This document shows, piece by piece, positions 23,066 to 30,068 of a DNA stretch of 35,654 bases (position 1 is its first letter; every line of letters begins with the position of its first letter). The translations under genes were made by a program, and so were the position numbers. The notes beneath the pieces are model-generated. The model did no database searches, was not told where the DNA came from, and saw nothing but the letters and a program-made list of their open reading frames with translations. This stretch comes from Deltaproteobacteria bacterium. GTDB taxonomy: Bacteria > Desulfobacterota > BSN033 > UBA1163. Location of the stretch: the NCBI GenBank assembly GCA_018333535.1, contig JAGXTA010000105.1:1-35654 (forward strand). Direction: 5' to 3'.

Positions 23066-24136
23066 TTAATAAGAAAATGGCCAGAGTCTGAAACTGGACC
23101 GAATGATACGCCACACCTCTGCCAATCCTCGCGGTTCAAAAATGATGAAGAGCACAATGGCCAGTCCAAAGACGAATTCACGAAGGGGCGCAATGGTCAG
23201 GGCAACGCCTGCAAGGGCCGGAAGGTTCATGAAGAACTCCGATGCATGGCTCAATATCTCATTGAGCATGGTGATAAAAATGGCGCCGAATACGCTGCCC
23301 GTAAGGCTTCCCAGGCCGCCGATGATGATCATGGCGATAAACTCGACAGAGAGGAACAGGGTAAATGGGTCCGGAGTGATGCTGGCCAAATAGTGCGTCC
23401 AGAGGGCGCCGGCAAATCCTGCATAAAAAGAACTGACGGCAAAGGCAAGAAGTTTGTAATGGAAGATTGGAATCCCCATGCCCTCTGCCGCCCGGTCATT
23501 GTCGCGAATGGCGATAAAAGCCCGGCCATACCGTGTCCGGAGAAGGTTCTTCGCAATCCAGAGCATCGCCACAAAACAGATAAATACCACATAGAAATAG
23601 GCGTGGTCGCTCTTGAGGCTCAAACCGAAGAGCGTCGCCCTCGGAAGGAGAATCCCCATGGACCCACCGGTGAGGCTCTCCCAGTTCACAAAGAGGAACT
23701 GGAGAATAAACTGGCCTGCCAGTGTTGCAATGGTCAGGTAGAGATGTTTGAGACGGGCGGATGGAAGGCCGAATATCAAGCCCACCATCGCTGTGATGAT
23801 GCCCGCGGAAAGCACCGAAAGATAGAATGGGAAGCCTAACTTGGTGGTGAGAATGGCGGCGGCATAGCCTCCTACGCCGAAGAAGGCTCCGTGACCGAGG
23901 GAGATCTGACCTGTGAATCCGATCAGGAGGTTAAGGCCTACGGCAGCAATGGCAAAGATCCCGATGTGATTGATCACATAAAGGACGTAATTACTGCTGA
24001 CCAAAGGAATTCCAACAAAAAGAACGAGGAGTCCGATTAACAACGAGAGTCTGCCGAAATCGGTCTCAAAGATGGTCAGTTCCTCGTCGTATCTCTCTTT
24101 ATAATTCCCGCAGGGATGAAATTTTATTTTTCGCAT
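23066..24136 (-). CDS. livM: Branched-chain-type ABC transporter permease LivM
   Basis: A 356-residue permease starting at ATG 24136 after GGAGG. A polar N-terminal stretch of about 30 residues precedes about eight to ten membrane helices, beginning LSLLIGLLVLFVGIPLV. Family hallmarks are GLNLLIGFTGQISLGHGAFF, YAAAILTTKLGFPF and IIIGGLGSLTGSVFGAIFIT, with the coupling segment TRYGRAFIAIRDNDRAAEGM that docks on the ATPase. It forms the channel with LivH. The substrate class (hydrophobic amino acids or carboxylates) depends on the binding protein and is not fixed by this subunit. Confidence 0.94.
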   Translation of the reverse strand: MRKIKFHPCGNYKERYDEELTIFETDFGRLSLLIGLLVLFVGIPLVSSNYVLYVINHIGIFAIAAVGLNLLIGFTGQISLGHGAFFGVGGYAAAILTTKLGFPFYLSVLSAGIITAMVGLIFGLPSARLKHLYLTIATLAGQFILQFLFVNWESLTGGSMGILLPRATLFGLSLKSDHAYFYVVFICFVAMLWIAKNLLRTRYGRAFIAIRDNDRAAEGMGIPIFHYKLLAFAVSSFYAGFAGALWTHYLASITPDPFTLFLSVEFIAMIIIGGLGSLTGSVFGAIFITMLNEILSHASEFFMNLPALAGVALTIAPLREFVFGLAIVLFIIFEPRGLAEVWRIIRSSFRLWPFSY

Positions 24137-24167
24137 TCTGCCTCCAAACCGCTAAATGATTCGCAAT

Positions 24168-24259
24168 AGGAGCACTTCGTTTTAGGATCGCTTCGCTTAA
24201 GGCAAAAATCTTTTGCCCCTGCCGCAGGAACCTCAAGTCCCGTTTAGCGGGACGCTCCT
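24168..24259. repeat. Imperfect palindromic repeat between livH and livM
   Basis: It is bounded by AGGAGC and GCTCCT, with inner hairpins around GGCAAAAATCTTTTGCC (24199-24216) and CCGTTTAGCGGG. It has no frame and sits inside the operon. Confidence 0.45.
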
Positions 24260-24276
24260 CCAACGATGTTATGCTT

Positions 24277-25155
24277 TTACACACGCTCGATCTCCACCAG
24301 ACCGAACAGTCCGTAGGGTTTCACCAGTAAGATAAAGACCAGGACAATATAGGGAACGACTTCTCGAAGCGATGTTGAAATATATCCTCCCGTAAAGGTC
24401 TCTAAAAGTCCAATGATAATACCGCCGATGATGGCCCCGCCGATGCTCTCCAGGCCGCCCAGGATGACGACCGGAAAAACCTTGAGGCCGATAATGCTGG
24501 TGCTGTGCACATTGACGCCGCTGATAATTCCAAGAATGATTCCGCTCATGGCGCATACCAGGGCGGCAATCGCCCAGGAGAGGGCAAAGACCCTTCTCAC
24601 ATGAACGCCCAGGGAGAGGGCAGCGGGCTGATTGTCGGCGACCGACCTCATATAAATCCCCTGCGAAGAGTATTTGAAGAAAAGGCCGAAAAGCAGTAGA
24701 AAAATAATGCTGATGACGAAGGTGGCCACATAGACCGGCGGGATGTTAATGTTTCCCAATCGAATCGATAGATCGGCTGGCAGGAACACGGGGTAGGCAA
24801 ACAGATTCCCTCCGAAGATAAAGAGCATCAATCCCTTGAACATGGCGGCAAGCCCAACCGTAAGCATGATCACCAAAATCAGGGATTCGCCGATCAGGGG
24901 CCGGAGAAAGAGTCTCTCGATGATAAAACCCATGGCAAAGCTTCCTGCAAGGGTCAATATAAATGCGATGGGAATCGGTAATTTCAACCACGAAGAAAGG
25001 ACCAGAAAGAAGAAGGCCCCCATGGCGAGGAGATCTCCATGAGCGAAATTGAGGACGCTCGAGGACTTGAAAATCATGACAAACCCCAGTGCGGCAAGAG
25101 CATAAAGAAAGCCCACGGAGAGCCCCTGTATCAAGAGCTGAAAAAAGAATTCCAT
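24277..25155 (-). CDS. livH: Branched-chain-type ABC transporter permease LivH
   Basis: A 292-residue permease starting at ATG 25155 after GGGAGG. It has about eight membrane helices; markers are FFQLLIQGLSVGFLYALAAL, NFAHGDLLAMGAFF (the LivH pore signature) and the coupling loop YMRSVADNQPAALSLGVHVR, followed by VVILGGLESIGGAIIGGIII. It pairs with LivM. It lies 117 bases downstream of the acyl-CoA synthetase gene, with an AT-rich palindrome between. Confidence 0.94.
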   Translation of the reverse strand: MEFFFQLLIQGLSVGFLYALAALGFVMIFKSSSVLNFAHGDLLAMGAFFFLVLSSWLKLPIPIAFILTLAGSFAMGFIIERLFLRPLIGESLILVIMLTVGLAAMFKGLMLFIFGGNLFAYPVFLPADLSIRLGNINIPPVYVATFVISIIFLLLFGLFFKYSSQGIYMRSVADNQPAALSLGVHVRRVFALSWAIAALVCAMSGIILGIISGVNVHSTSIIGLKVFPVVILGGLESIGGAIIGGIIIGLLETFTGGYISTSLREVVPYIVLVFILLVKPYGLFGLVEIERV

Positions 25156-25178
25156 GAAAAACCTCCCAAGTGAATAAT

Positions 25179-25265
25179 CATTGTAAATTGCAAAATGAAA
25201 AATGAGCAGTTAGCAAGAAGGAATAAAATTTGCAATTTGCATTTTACAATTTATATTTTGCAATG
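25179..25265. repeat. AT-rich palindromic repeat
   Basis: CATTGTAAATTGCAAAATG on the left is mirrored by TTTGCAATTTGCATTTTACAAT and a second partial copy on the right. No coding frame. Confidence 0.55.
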
Positions 25266-25271
25266 AAGCTT

Positions 25272-27218
25272 TTATTCTACCGTCAATATCCTCACTTTCG
25301 TTTCAATTGTTCCCACCTGTCCGTCCCGGTAGCGGACCTTGCCTGTGACCGCGAGTTCTTTCTGATCGCCATACATCGCTTCAATGAGATTGATATATTG
25401 TTCATAGACAAACTTCCTCCGCACTTTTCCGGTTCGGGTCAATTCTTCATCGTCGGCGTCGAGCAGTTTGTAGAGGAGAATGATCTTTTTAAGCCTCATC
25501 GGTTTGGGCAATTGAGTATTGACCTGGCGAATCTCCCCGAGAATCAGCTCCTCAACGGGCGGTTGTAGGGAAAGGTCGGCATAAGTGGTGTAGGGAAGCA
25601 TTCGGTCCTCTGCCCAACTTCCCACATTCCCAAAATCGATATTGATGAATCCCGTGATACAGTCGCGGCCTTCGCCCCAAACGACAGCTTCTTTGATGTA
25701 GGGGCTGAATTTGAGCCTTGTTTCGATAAAGTCCGAGGAAATGGCTTCTCCTGCACTGGTCCGCATGATCTCTTCCTTGCGGCCGATGATGAGCAGATGT
25801 CCGTCGTCATCAATATAGCCGGCATCACCCGTATGAAGCCAGCCCTCCTTGAGAGCCTTTTTCGTGGCCTCTTCATCCTGGTAATAACCGACAAAGCAGG
25901 AGGGGGTTTTAACCAGCACCTCCTGATCTTCGGCAATCTTAACCTCTGTCCGTGGCAGGGGTTTCCCGACGGACTCCGGTTTAACCTCTTTGTCCGGCTG
26001 AACCTGAAACACTCCTCCGCCTTCGGTCAGACCATAGGCATGCTTGAGATTTAACCCTTTCGCCCTGAAGAAACGGATAACATCCGGACTGATGGGATGT
26101 CCGCCTGTGACAGCGGCCCGGATCTGACCACAACCCACCCGATCCAGAAGCGGACGATAAACGATCCTGGCGAAGATTTTGTGAAGTATTTGCAAATAGG
26201 ACGGCACGGAGTCCTTTTTTGATTCCCGGTCCACCACTGCTCCGCCGATCTTTTGGCCTAAAACAAAAAGCTTTCGCTTGATCCATCCCGCATCCGCGAT
26301 CTTCACCCTGATCTTTGAGGCCAGATCCTCCCAGAATCGTGAAGAGGTGATGATGATGACCGGTCCGATTTCCCGGAAATCTTCGGCCTGGGTTTCCAGT
26401 GTTTCAGGAAAGTTCATGGCCATCCCGGTAAGAGGGGAGACGCCCATTCCCCACATCTGATCCACAATCCATGCGGTCGGGGTGATCGAAATCCAGTTGT
26501 CACCAACGCCAATCGGGGCGGTCTCGATCCATTTCCTGGCGATTTCAGTAAAACTCTGATGCGAAATCATCGCCAGTTTCGGAATCCCGGTCGTTCCGGA
26601 GGTCATGATCATCAAGGCCACCTCCTCCGGTTTCCCCTTCCATAACTCCTTTTCAAAAAGATTGGGTTGCTTCTTATCCAAGTCCTCGCCTAATTTCAGA
26701 AGCTCCTTAAAGCTCATCAGCCATGGATGACCGGCATAAGTCCTCATGCCCGTCGGATCAATGTAGATGACTTTCCGGATGTGGGGGAGCTCCTGCTTCA
26801 TCTCCAACAGCTTGTCAACCTGTTCTTGATCCTGGACGACGGCAAAGACCGCCTGAATCCGGTTGAGCATCACGGTCAGCTCTTTGGCAACCGATGAAGT
26901 AAACATATTGACCGTGATGGCGCCGAGGGCCTGGGCACCTAATTCGCTGAACAACCATTCCGGATGGTTGTTTACAATGAGACCGATATTTTCGGCCCGC
27001 TTGAGACCGAGGGCAAAAAGGCCCAGAGCGACCTGTTTTGTGAAACGGAGATAATCCTCCCAGGTATAGGCAAGCCATATTCCGAACATCTTCTCGCGGA
27101 TCGCAATCTGATCTGAACCTAATCGCTCTGCCTGTTTGGTCAAAATCTGCGGCAATGTCAATTGGGCTAAGGACTGAACCACGCTTTCGTCGAAACGTTT
27201 TGTTTTGTTAACTTCCAT
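25272..27218 (-). CDS. Long AMP-forming acyl-CoA synthetase (FAA1/COG1022-like) inside Liv operon
   Basis: The start is placed at ATG 27218 (648 residues); an in-frame start at 27284 lies in a palindromic repeat. It is an adenylate-forming ligase of the long type: IMTSGTTGIPKLAMISHQSF (P-loop), a large insert with WEDLASKIRVKIADAGWIKR, HAYGLTEGGGVFQVQ, HTGDAGYIDDDGHLLIIGRK and CITGFINID. The hinge region reads EEIMRTSAGEAISSDFIETR in place of the common SGGKNVAP-type motif. It likely makes CoA thioesters of long-chain or bulky carboxylates. Its place between livG and livH suggests that it traps the acid carried by the transporter. The C-terminal ~90 residues, including PKPMRLKKIILLYKLLDADD and ELTRTGKVRRKFV, fit this group. 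Confidence 0.9.
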   Translation of the reverse strand: MEVNKTKRFDESVVQSLAQLTLPQILTKQAERLGSDQIAIREKMFGIWLAYTWEDYLRFTKQVALGLFALGLKRAENIGLIVNNHPEWLFSELGAQALGAITVNMFTSSVAKELTVMLNRIQAVFAVVQDQEQVDKLLEMKQELPHIRKVIYIDPTGMRTYAGHPWLMSFKELLKLGEDLDKKQPNLFEKELWKGKPEEVALMIMTSGTTGIPKLAMISHQSFTEIARKWIETAPIGVGDNWISITPTAWIVDQMWGMGVSPLTGMAMNFPETLETQAEDFREIGPVIIITSSRFWEDLASKIRVKIADAGWIKRKLFVLGQKIGGAVVDRESKKDSVPSYLQILHKIFARIVYRPLLDRVGCGQIRAAVTGGHPISPDVIRFFRAKGLNLKHAYGLTEGGGVFQVQPDKEVKPESVGKPLPRTEVKIAEDQEVLVKTPSCFVGYYQDEEATKKALKEGWLHTGDAGYIDDDGHLLIIGRKEEIMRTSAGEAISSDFIETRLKFSPYIKEAVVWGEGRDCITGFINIDFGNVGSWAEDRMLPYTTYADLSLQPPVEELILGEIRQVNTQLPKPMRLKKIILLYKLLDADDEELTRTGKVRRKFVYEQYINLIEAMYGDQKELAVTGKVRYRDGQVGTIETKVRILTVE

Positions 27219-27230
27219 ATAACCATAACT

Positions 27231-27340
27231 CCATATTGGAATAATGGAATGATGGAAAAGTGGAATATTGGGTTTGGGTATCAAATGGATTAAAGAAATT
27301 TTTGTTACAGACCCATCATTCCACTATTCCAATATTCCAT
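27231..27340. repeat. Palindromic repeat between livG and acyl-CoA synthetase
   Basis: ATATTGGAATAATGGAATGATGG on the left is matched by CCATCATTCCACTATTCCAATA on the right, giving arms of more than 20 bases with few mismatches and a central spacer of about 55. No frame. Confidence 0.65.
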
Positions 27341-28168
27341 TTAAAACTTGGTTGTTTCGCCTAAGTAGGCTTTGATCACCTCTGGATGATTTTGAATCGC
27401 CTCCGGAGTGCCTTCTGCGATCTTCTCCCCGAAGTTTAAAACCATGATGCGCTGGGAGACACTCATCACGATGGACATGTCATGCTCCACCAGGATCATG
27501 GTCTGGCCCCAGGCTGAGTTTAACTCCAGAAGAAACCGGACCATATCTTCCTTTTCCTCCAGCGTCATTCCGGCAAAGGGCTCATCTAAAACCAATAGTT
27601 TGGGTTCTAAAGCCAAAGCCCGACCCAGTTCTACTCTCTTTCGCAACCCATAAGGCAGAGAACCAACCGGTTTTTTCCGGATGGGCTGCATCTCTAAAAA
27701 ATCGATCAACTCCTCCAGAACTCGCCGATGACGGACCTCTTCCTTCCGGACCGATGAGGAAAAGACAGAGGCCAGGCCAAAACCATAATTGCAGTAGAGA
27801 TGTCGGGCAAGAAGCATATTCGAGAGCACGGTCATGCCCGGGAAGAGTTCAATATTCTGATACGTCCTCCCGATACCCTTTTTTGTGATCTCGTGGGGGT
27901 GTCGGCCCATGATCTCCTGATCGTTAAAGAGGATCTTCCCTTTCTGAGGTTTGTAATAACCCGTGATGCTGTTCATCAAGCTCGTCTTTCCAGCGCCATT
28001 GGGCCCGATGACGCTGACAAACTCTCCCGTATGGACCGTGAGGCTGACGTCATGGATCGCCATCACCCCTCCAAAGTTGAGAGTTACGTTCTGGACCTCA
28101 AGATCAGCCCGCTTTTCAGCGGGCTGATCTGAGGCAAAGATTCTCGGCTGTCCTCGAAATGCCTTCAT
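27341..28168 (-). CDS. livG: Branched-chain-type ABC transporter ATP-binding protein LivG
   Basis: A 275-residue ATPase starting at ATG 28168 after AGGAAGAG. It has Walker A GPNGAGKTSLMNSI, the Q-loop region GIGRTYQNIELFPGMTVLSN, signature SLPYGLRKRVELGRAL (LivG-type variant of LSGGQ), Walker B LLVLDEPFAGMT, the switch region ILVEHDMSIVMSV, and the typical C-terminal PEVIKAYLGE. An N-terminal extension of about 20 residues precedes the usual start. It works with LivF. Confidence 0.93.
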   Translation of the reverse strand: MKAFRGQPRIFASDQPAEKRADLEVQNVTLNFGGVMAIHDVSLTVHTGEFVSVIGPNGAGKTSLMNSITGYYKPQKGKILFNDQEIMGRHPHEITKKGIGRTYQNIELFPGMTVLSNMLLARHLYCNYGFGLASVFSSSVRKEEVRHRRVLEELIDFLEMQPIRKKPVGSLPYGLRKRVELGRALALEPKLLVLDEPFAGMTLEEKEDMVRFLLELNSAWGQTMILVEHDMSIVMSVSQRIMVLNFGEKIAEGTPEAIQNHPEVIKAYLGETTKF

Positions 28169-28197
28169 CGCTCTTCCTTTTTACATTTCAGATTTAT

Positions 28198-28345
28198 TAA
28201 TTAGTCCATAATAATAACGACATTGTATTATAAAATCCCTCCTCACCTCCCTTTTCCAAAGGGAGGAACAATACCCCTCTTTGGAAAAGAGGGGTTAGGG
28301 GAGATTTTCATCCCGACTAAATCGGGATCTATTATGGACTGATTA
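28198..28345. repeat. MITE-like element carrying repeat family B, copy 2, inside liv operon
   Basis: The terminal inverted repeats at 28198-28213 (TAATTAGTCCATAATA) and 28330-28345 (TATTATGGACTGATTA) match in 15 of 16 positions. Inside are the family B hairpins CCTCCCTTTTCCAAAGGGAGG and CCCCTCTTTGGAAAAGAGGGG, plus ATCCCGACTAAATCGGGAT. It separates livK from livG by 184 bases. Confidence 0.8.
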
Positions 28346-28351
28346 GTAATT

Positions 28352-29560
28352 CTATTTTTTAGGCGCTTTTAAAACCTTTAACTCTCCCTTGCCCGGGGCA
28401 AAGTAATTGGTCATGGGCGTATAAGTAGTATCTTCATGGACCTGGACAATTCTTGTCTGAGAGGACCCTTCATGTTTTCCTTTGTCATAGGTGATATTGG
28501 GGACAAGACCGCCAAAATCTTCGTTCTTGAAGGTCTCCATGGCTTTATTGATCGTCTCCGCATTGATTTTTCCAAACAATCCAGAGGCTCGATGGGCGCT
28601 TCGCTCCATGATCATGCCGATGACGACGCCTTCCCAGTAAGAGGTATCATACTTATCCACAGACTTATACTTCTTGATGAGGTCATCCATTAACTGCATC
28701 CCCCATGCCTTATCCCCGGGAAGGGTTCCACAGAAGCTCATGAAGAGACGGTCCCGGACCAGACCTTTGCCAAGCTTAAAGAAATCGGCATCGGTGATCG
28801 TCCAGGTCCCAAAAATGGGGCCTTTAAAATCGACACGATCTGCAGCTGTCAGGGCTCTGATCACTGCCTCGGGAAGCATCTGAACAGAGATATATTCCGC
28901 ACCCTTTCCTTTTAACCGGAGCACCTCTGTGGAGATGTCGATTGTGGCCATCGGGAATTCCTCGATGCCGACGATGTTGATATTATTCTTTCCAGCGTAG
29001 TCTTTGCTTGGATCATGAATCGATTTCCCGAAAGCGGTATTGTAAGTCAACAGACCCACTTTGGGGGCATCCTTTCCTTTGTGGATCGCTTTGATATACT
29101 CTAACACAGCATGGGAATCCATAACATAACTCCCAAAGGGCAGATAGATGTAGTCAACCGGCGGGCCCAGAATTCCCTGGAAGGTGGAGAAGACGACCGT
29201 GGGAATCTTATGCTCCTGGATAATGGGCTTAATCATAATGCTTGTTCCGGCATCCCAGGTGGCAATCATGTCCACCTTCTCCTCGCAGAACTTCTTAACC
29301 AGTTTCACTCCTTCCGGGGGTTTGAACGCATGGTCAACAACGGTCAATTCGATCTTTCTTCCTCCAACCCCTCCCTTTACTTCATTGACGTGACGAATAT
29401 AGTCGGTAATACCCTTGGCATGGTACTGTCCCCAGGTCGAGGCCGGGCCGGTGAGATTGATAACCGCTCCAAACCGAACGGGCTGAGCCATACCACTCAT
29501 TGGCAAACCCATACAAATCAATCCGATCATAATGGCAAAGATAAATAATTTTTTCATCAT
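28352..29560 (-). CDS. livK: ABC transporter periplasmic substrate-binding protein, LivK type
   Basis: A 402-residue precursor starting at ATG 29560 (or 29557) after GGGAGGGG. The signal peptide (about 1-25) ends near SGMAQ before PVRFGAVINLTGP. The two-lobe type I binding fold follows: ITDYIRHVNEVKGGVGGRKI, ELTVVDHAFKPPEGVKLVKK, the hinge VDMIATWDAGTSI, PIFGTWTITDADFF and VIGMIMERSAHRASGLFGKI. The binding-site residues cannot be matched to a known ligand by eye; relatives bind branched amino acids, amides or aromatic acids. As first gene of the operon it would be the most expressed. The cooperating gene set suggests a hydrophobic carboxylate. Confidence 0.93.
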   Translation of the reverse strand: MMKKLFIFAIMIGLICMGLPMSGMAQPVRFGAVINLTGPASTWGQYHAKGITDYIRHVNEVKGGVGGRKIELTVVDHAFKPPEGVKLVKKFCEEKVDMIATWDAGTSIMIKPIIQEHKIPTVVFSTFQGILGPPVDYIYLPFGSYVMDSHAVLEYIKAIHKGKDAPKVGLLTYNTAFGKSIHDPSKDYAGKNNINIVGIEEFPMATIDISTEVLRLKGKGAEYISVQMLPEAVIRALTAADRVDFKGPIFGTWTITDADFFKLGKGLVRDRLFMSFCGTLPGDKAWGMQLMDDLIKKYKSVDKYDTSYWEGVVIGMIMERSAHRASGLFGKINAETINKAMETFKNEDFGGLVPNITYDKGKHEGSSQTRIVQVHEDTTYTPMTNYFAPGKGELKVLKAPKK

Positions 29561-29737
29561 TTTCCCCTCCCTTTCTTGGATAAAAAATCTCTCGTCTCAC
29601 TTCTGCCCATGCTTTCATGCAATGGGCAAACATCTTCTCCATCCATTCGTTAAGGCCTTGACTGAACCACCCCCTTTCTTAATCGGAATGCCTTTCAAAC
29701 ACGATAAGAGTTTCGACAGCTTTAACAGGGCGAACTC
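29561..29737 (-). other. Long 5' leader of the liv operon
   Basis: If the promoter at 29738-29765 is used, the livK message has a leader of about 170 bases. I see no clear hairpin, riboswitch or small frame with a ribosome site in it. Confidence 0.35.
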
Positions 29738-29765
29738 ATTTTACACATCTAAAAATAAAAAGCAA
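29738..29765 (-). promoter_or_regulatory. Candidate promoter of the liv operon
   Basis: On the minus strand TTGCTT (29765-29760), a 16-base spacer and TAAAAT (29743-29738) resemble a sigma-70 promoter within an AT-rich stretch. The site lies between the smc terminator and livK. Confidence 0.45.
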
Positions 29766-29837
29766 GTAAAAAATTTCACACCTTTTAACAAAGCGATTTC
29801 CTGAATGATTTCAATCCGATTTTGAATAATTTGGACA

Positions 29838-29879
29838 TTAAAAAGGCCGATACCTGAAGTCTCTCCTCAGATAGCGGCC
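29838..29879 (-). terminator. Rho-independent terminator of the gltX-smc unit
   Basis: On the minus strand a stem of about 14 pairs with one mismatch (GGCCG..TATCTGAGG against CTTCAGGTATCGGCC, loop AGAGA) is followed by TTTTTAA. It lies about 190 bases after the smc stop codon. Confidence 0.85.
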
Positions 29880-29978
29880 CGGCCATCCAACCTTCTTAAC
29901 CTCCAGAAATAACAGCACATATCTCTGGACCCAAAAAGAGGATAGCTAAAAATATATCGAATGTCAAGGAGTTTCGGG

Positions 29979-30044
29979 GAGAGCTTTGAAAAACTACTAC
30001 ACACACTCTCGATTACAGAGATTTCTGGACTTTTTCAGAAATCT
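29979..30044. repeat. Dispersed repeat family A, copy 3 (short)
   Basis: GAGAGCTTTGAAAAACTACT, then CACTCTCGATTACA and the hairpin AGATTTCTG...CAGAAATCT (30019-30044). The end hairpin is identical to the end of copy 2, while the long middle arms are missing. It lies just after the smc stop. Confidence 0.75.
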
Positions 30045-30068
30045 TTCGGCAGACGAAATGGAGGGAAA

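Noticed and set aside
23246-23839. 197-codon plus-strand frame opposite livM
   Set aside because: Shadow of a clear permease gene; the product is polar and resembles nothing.
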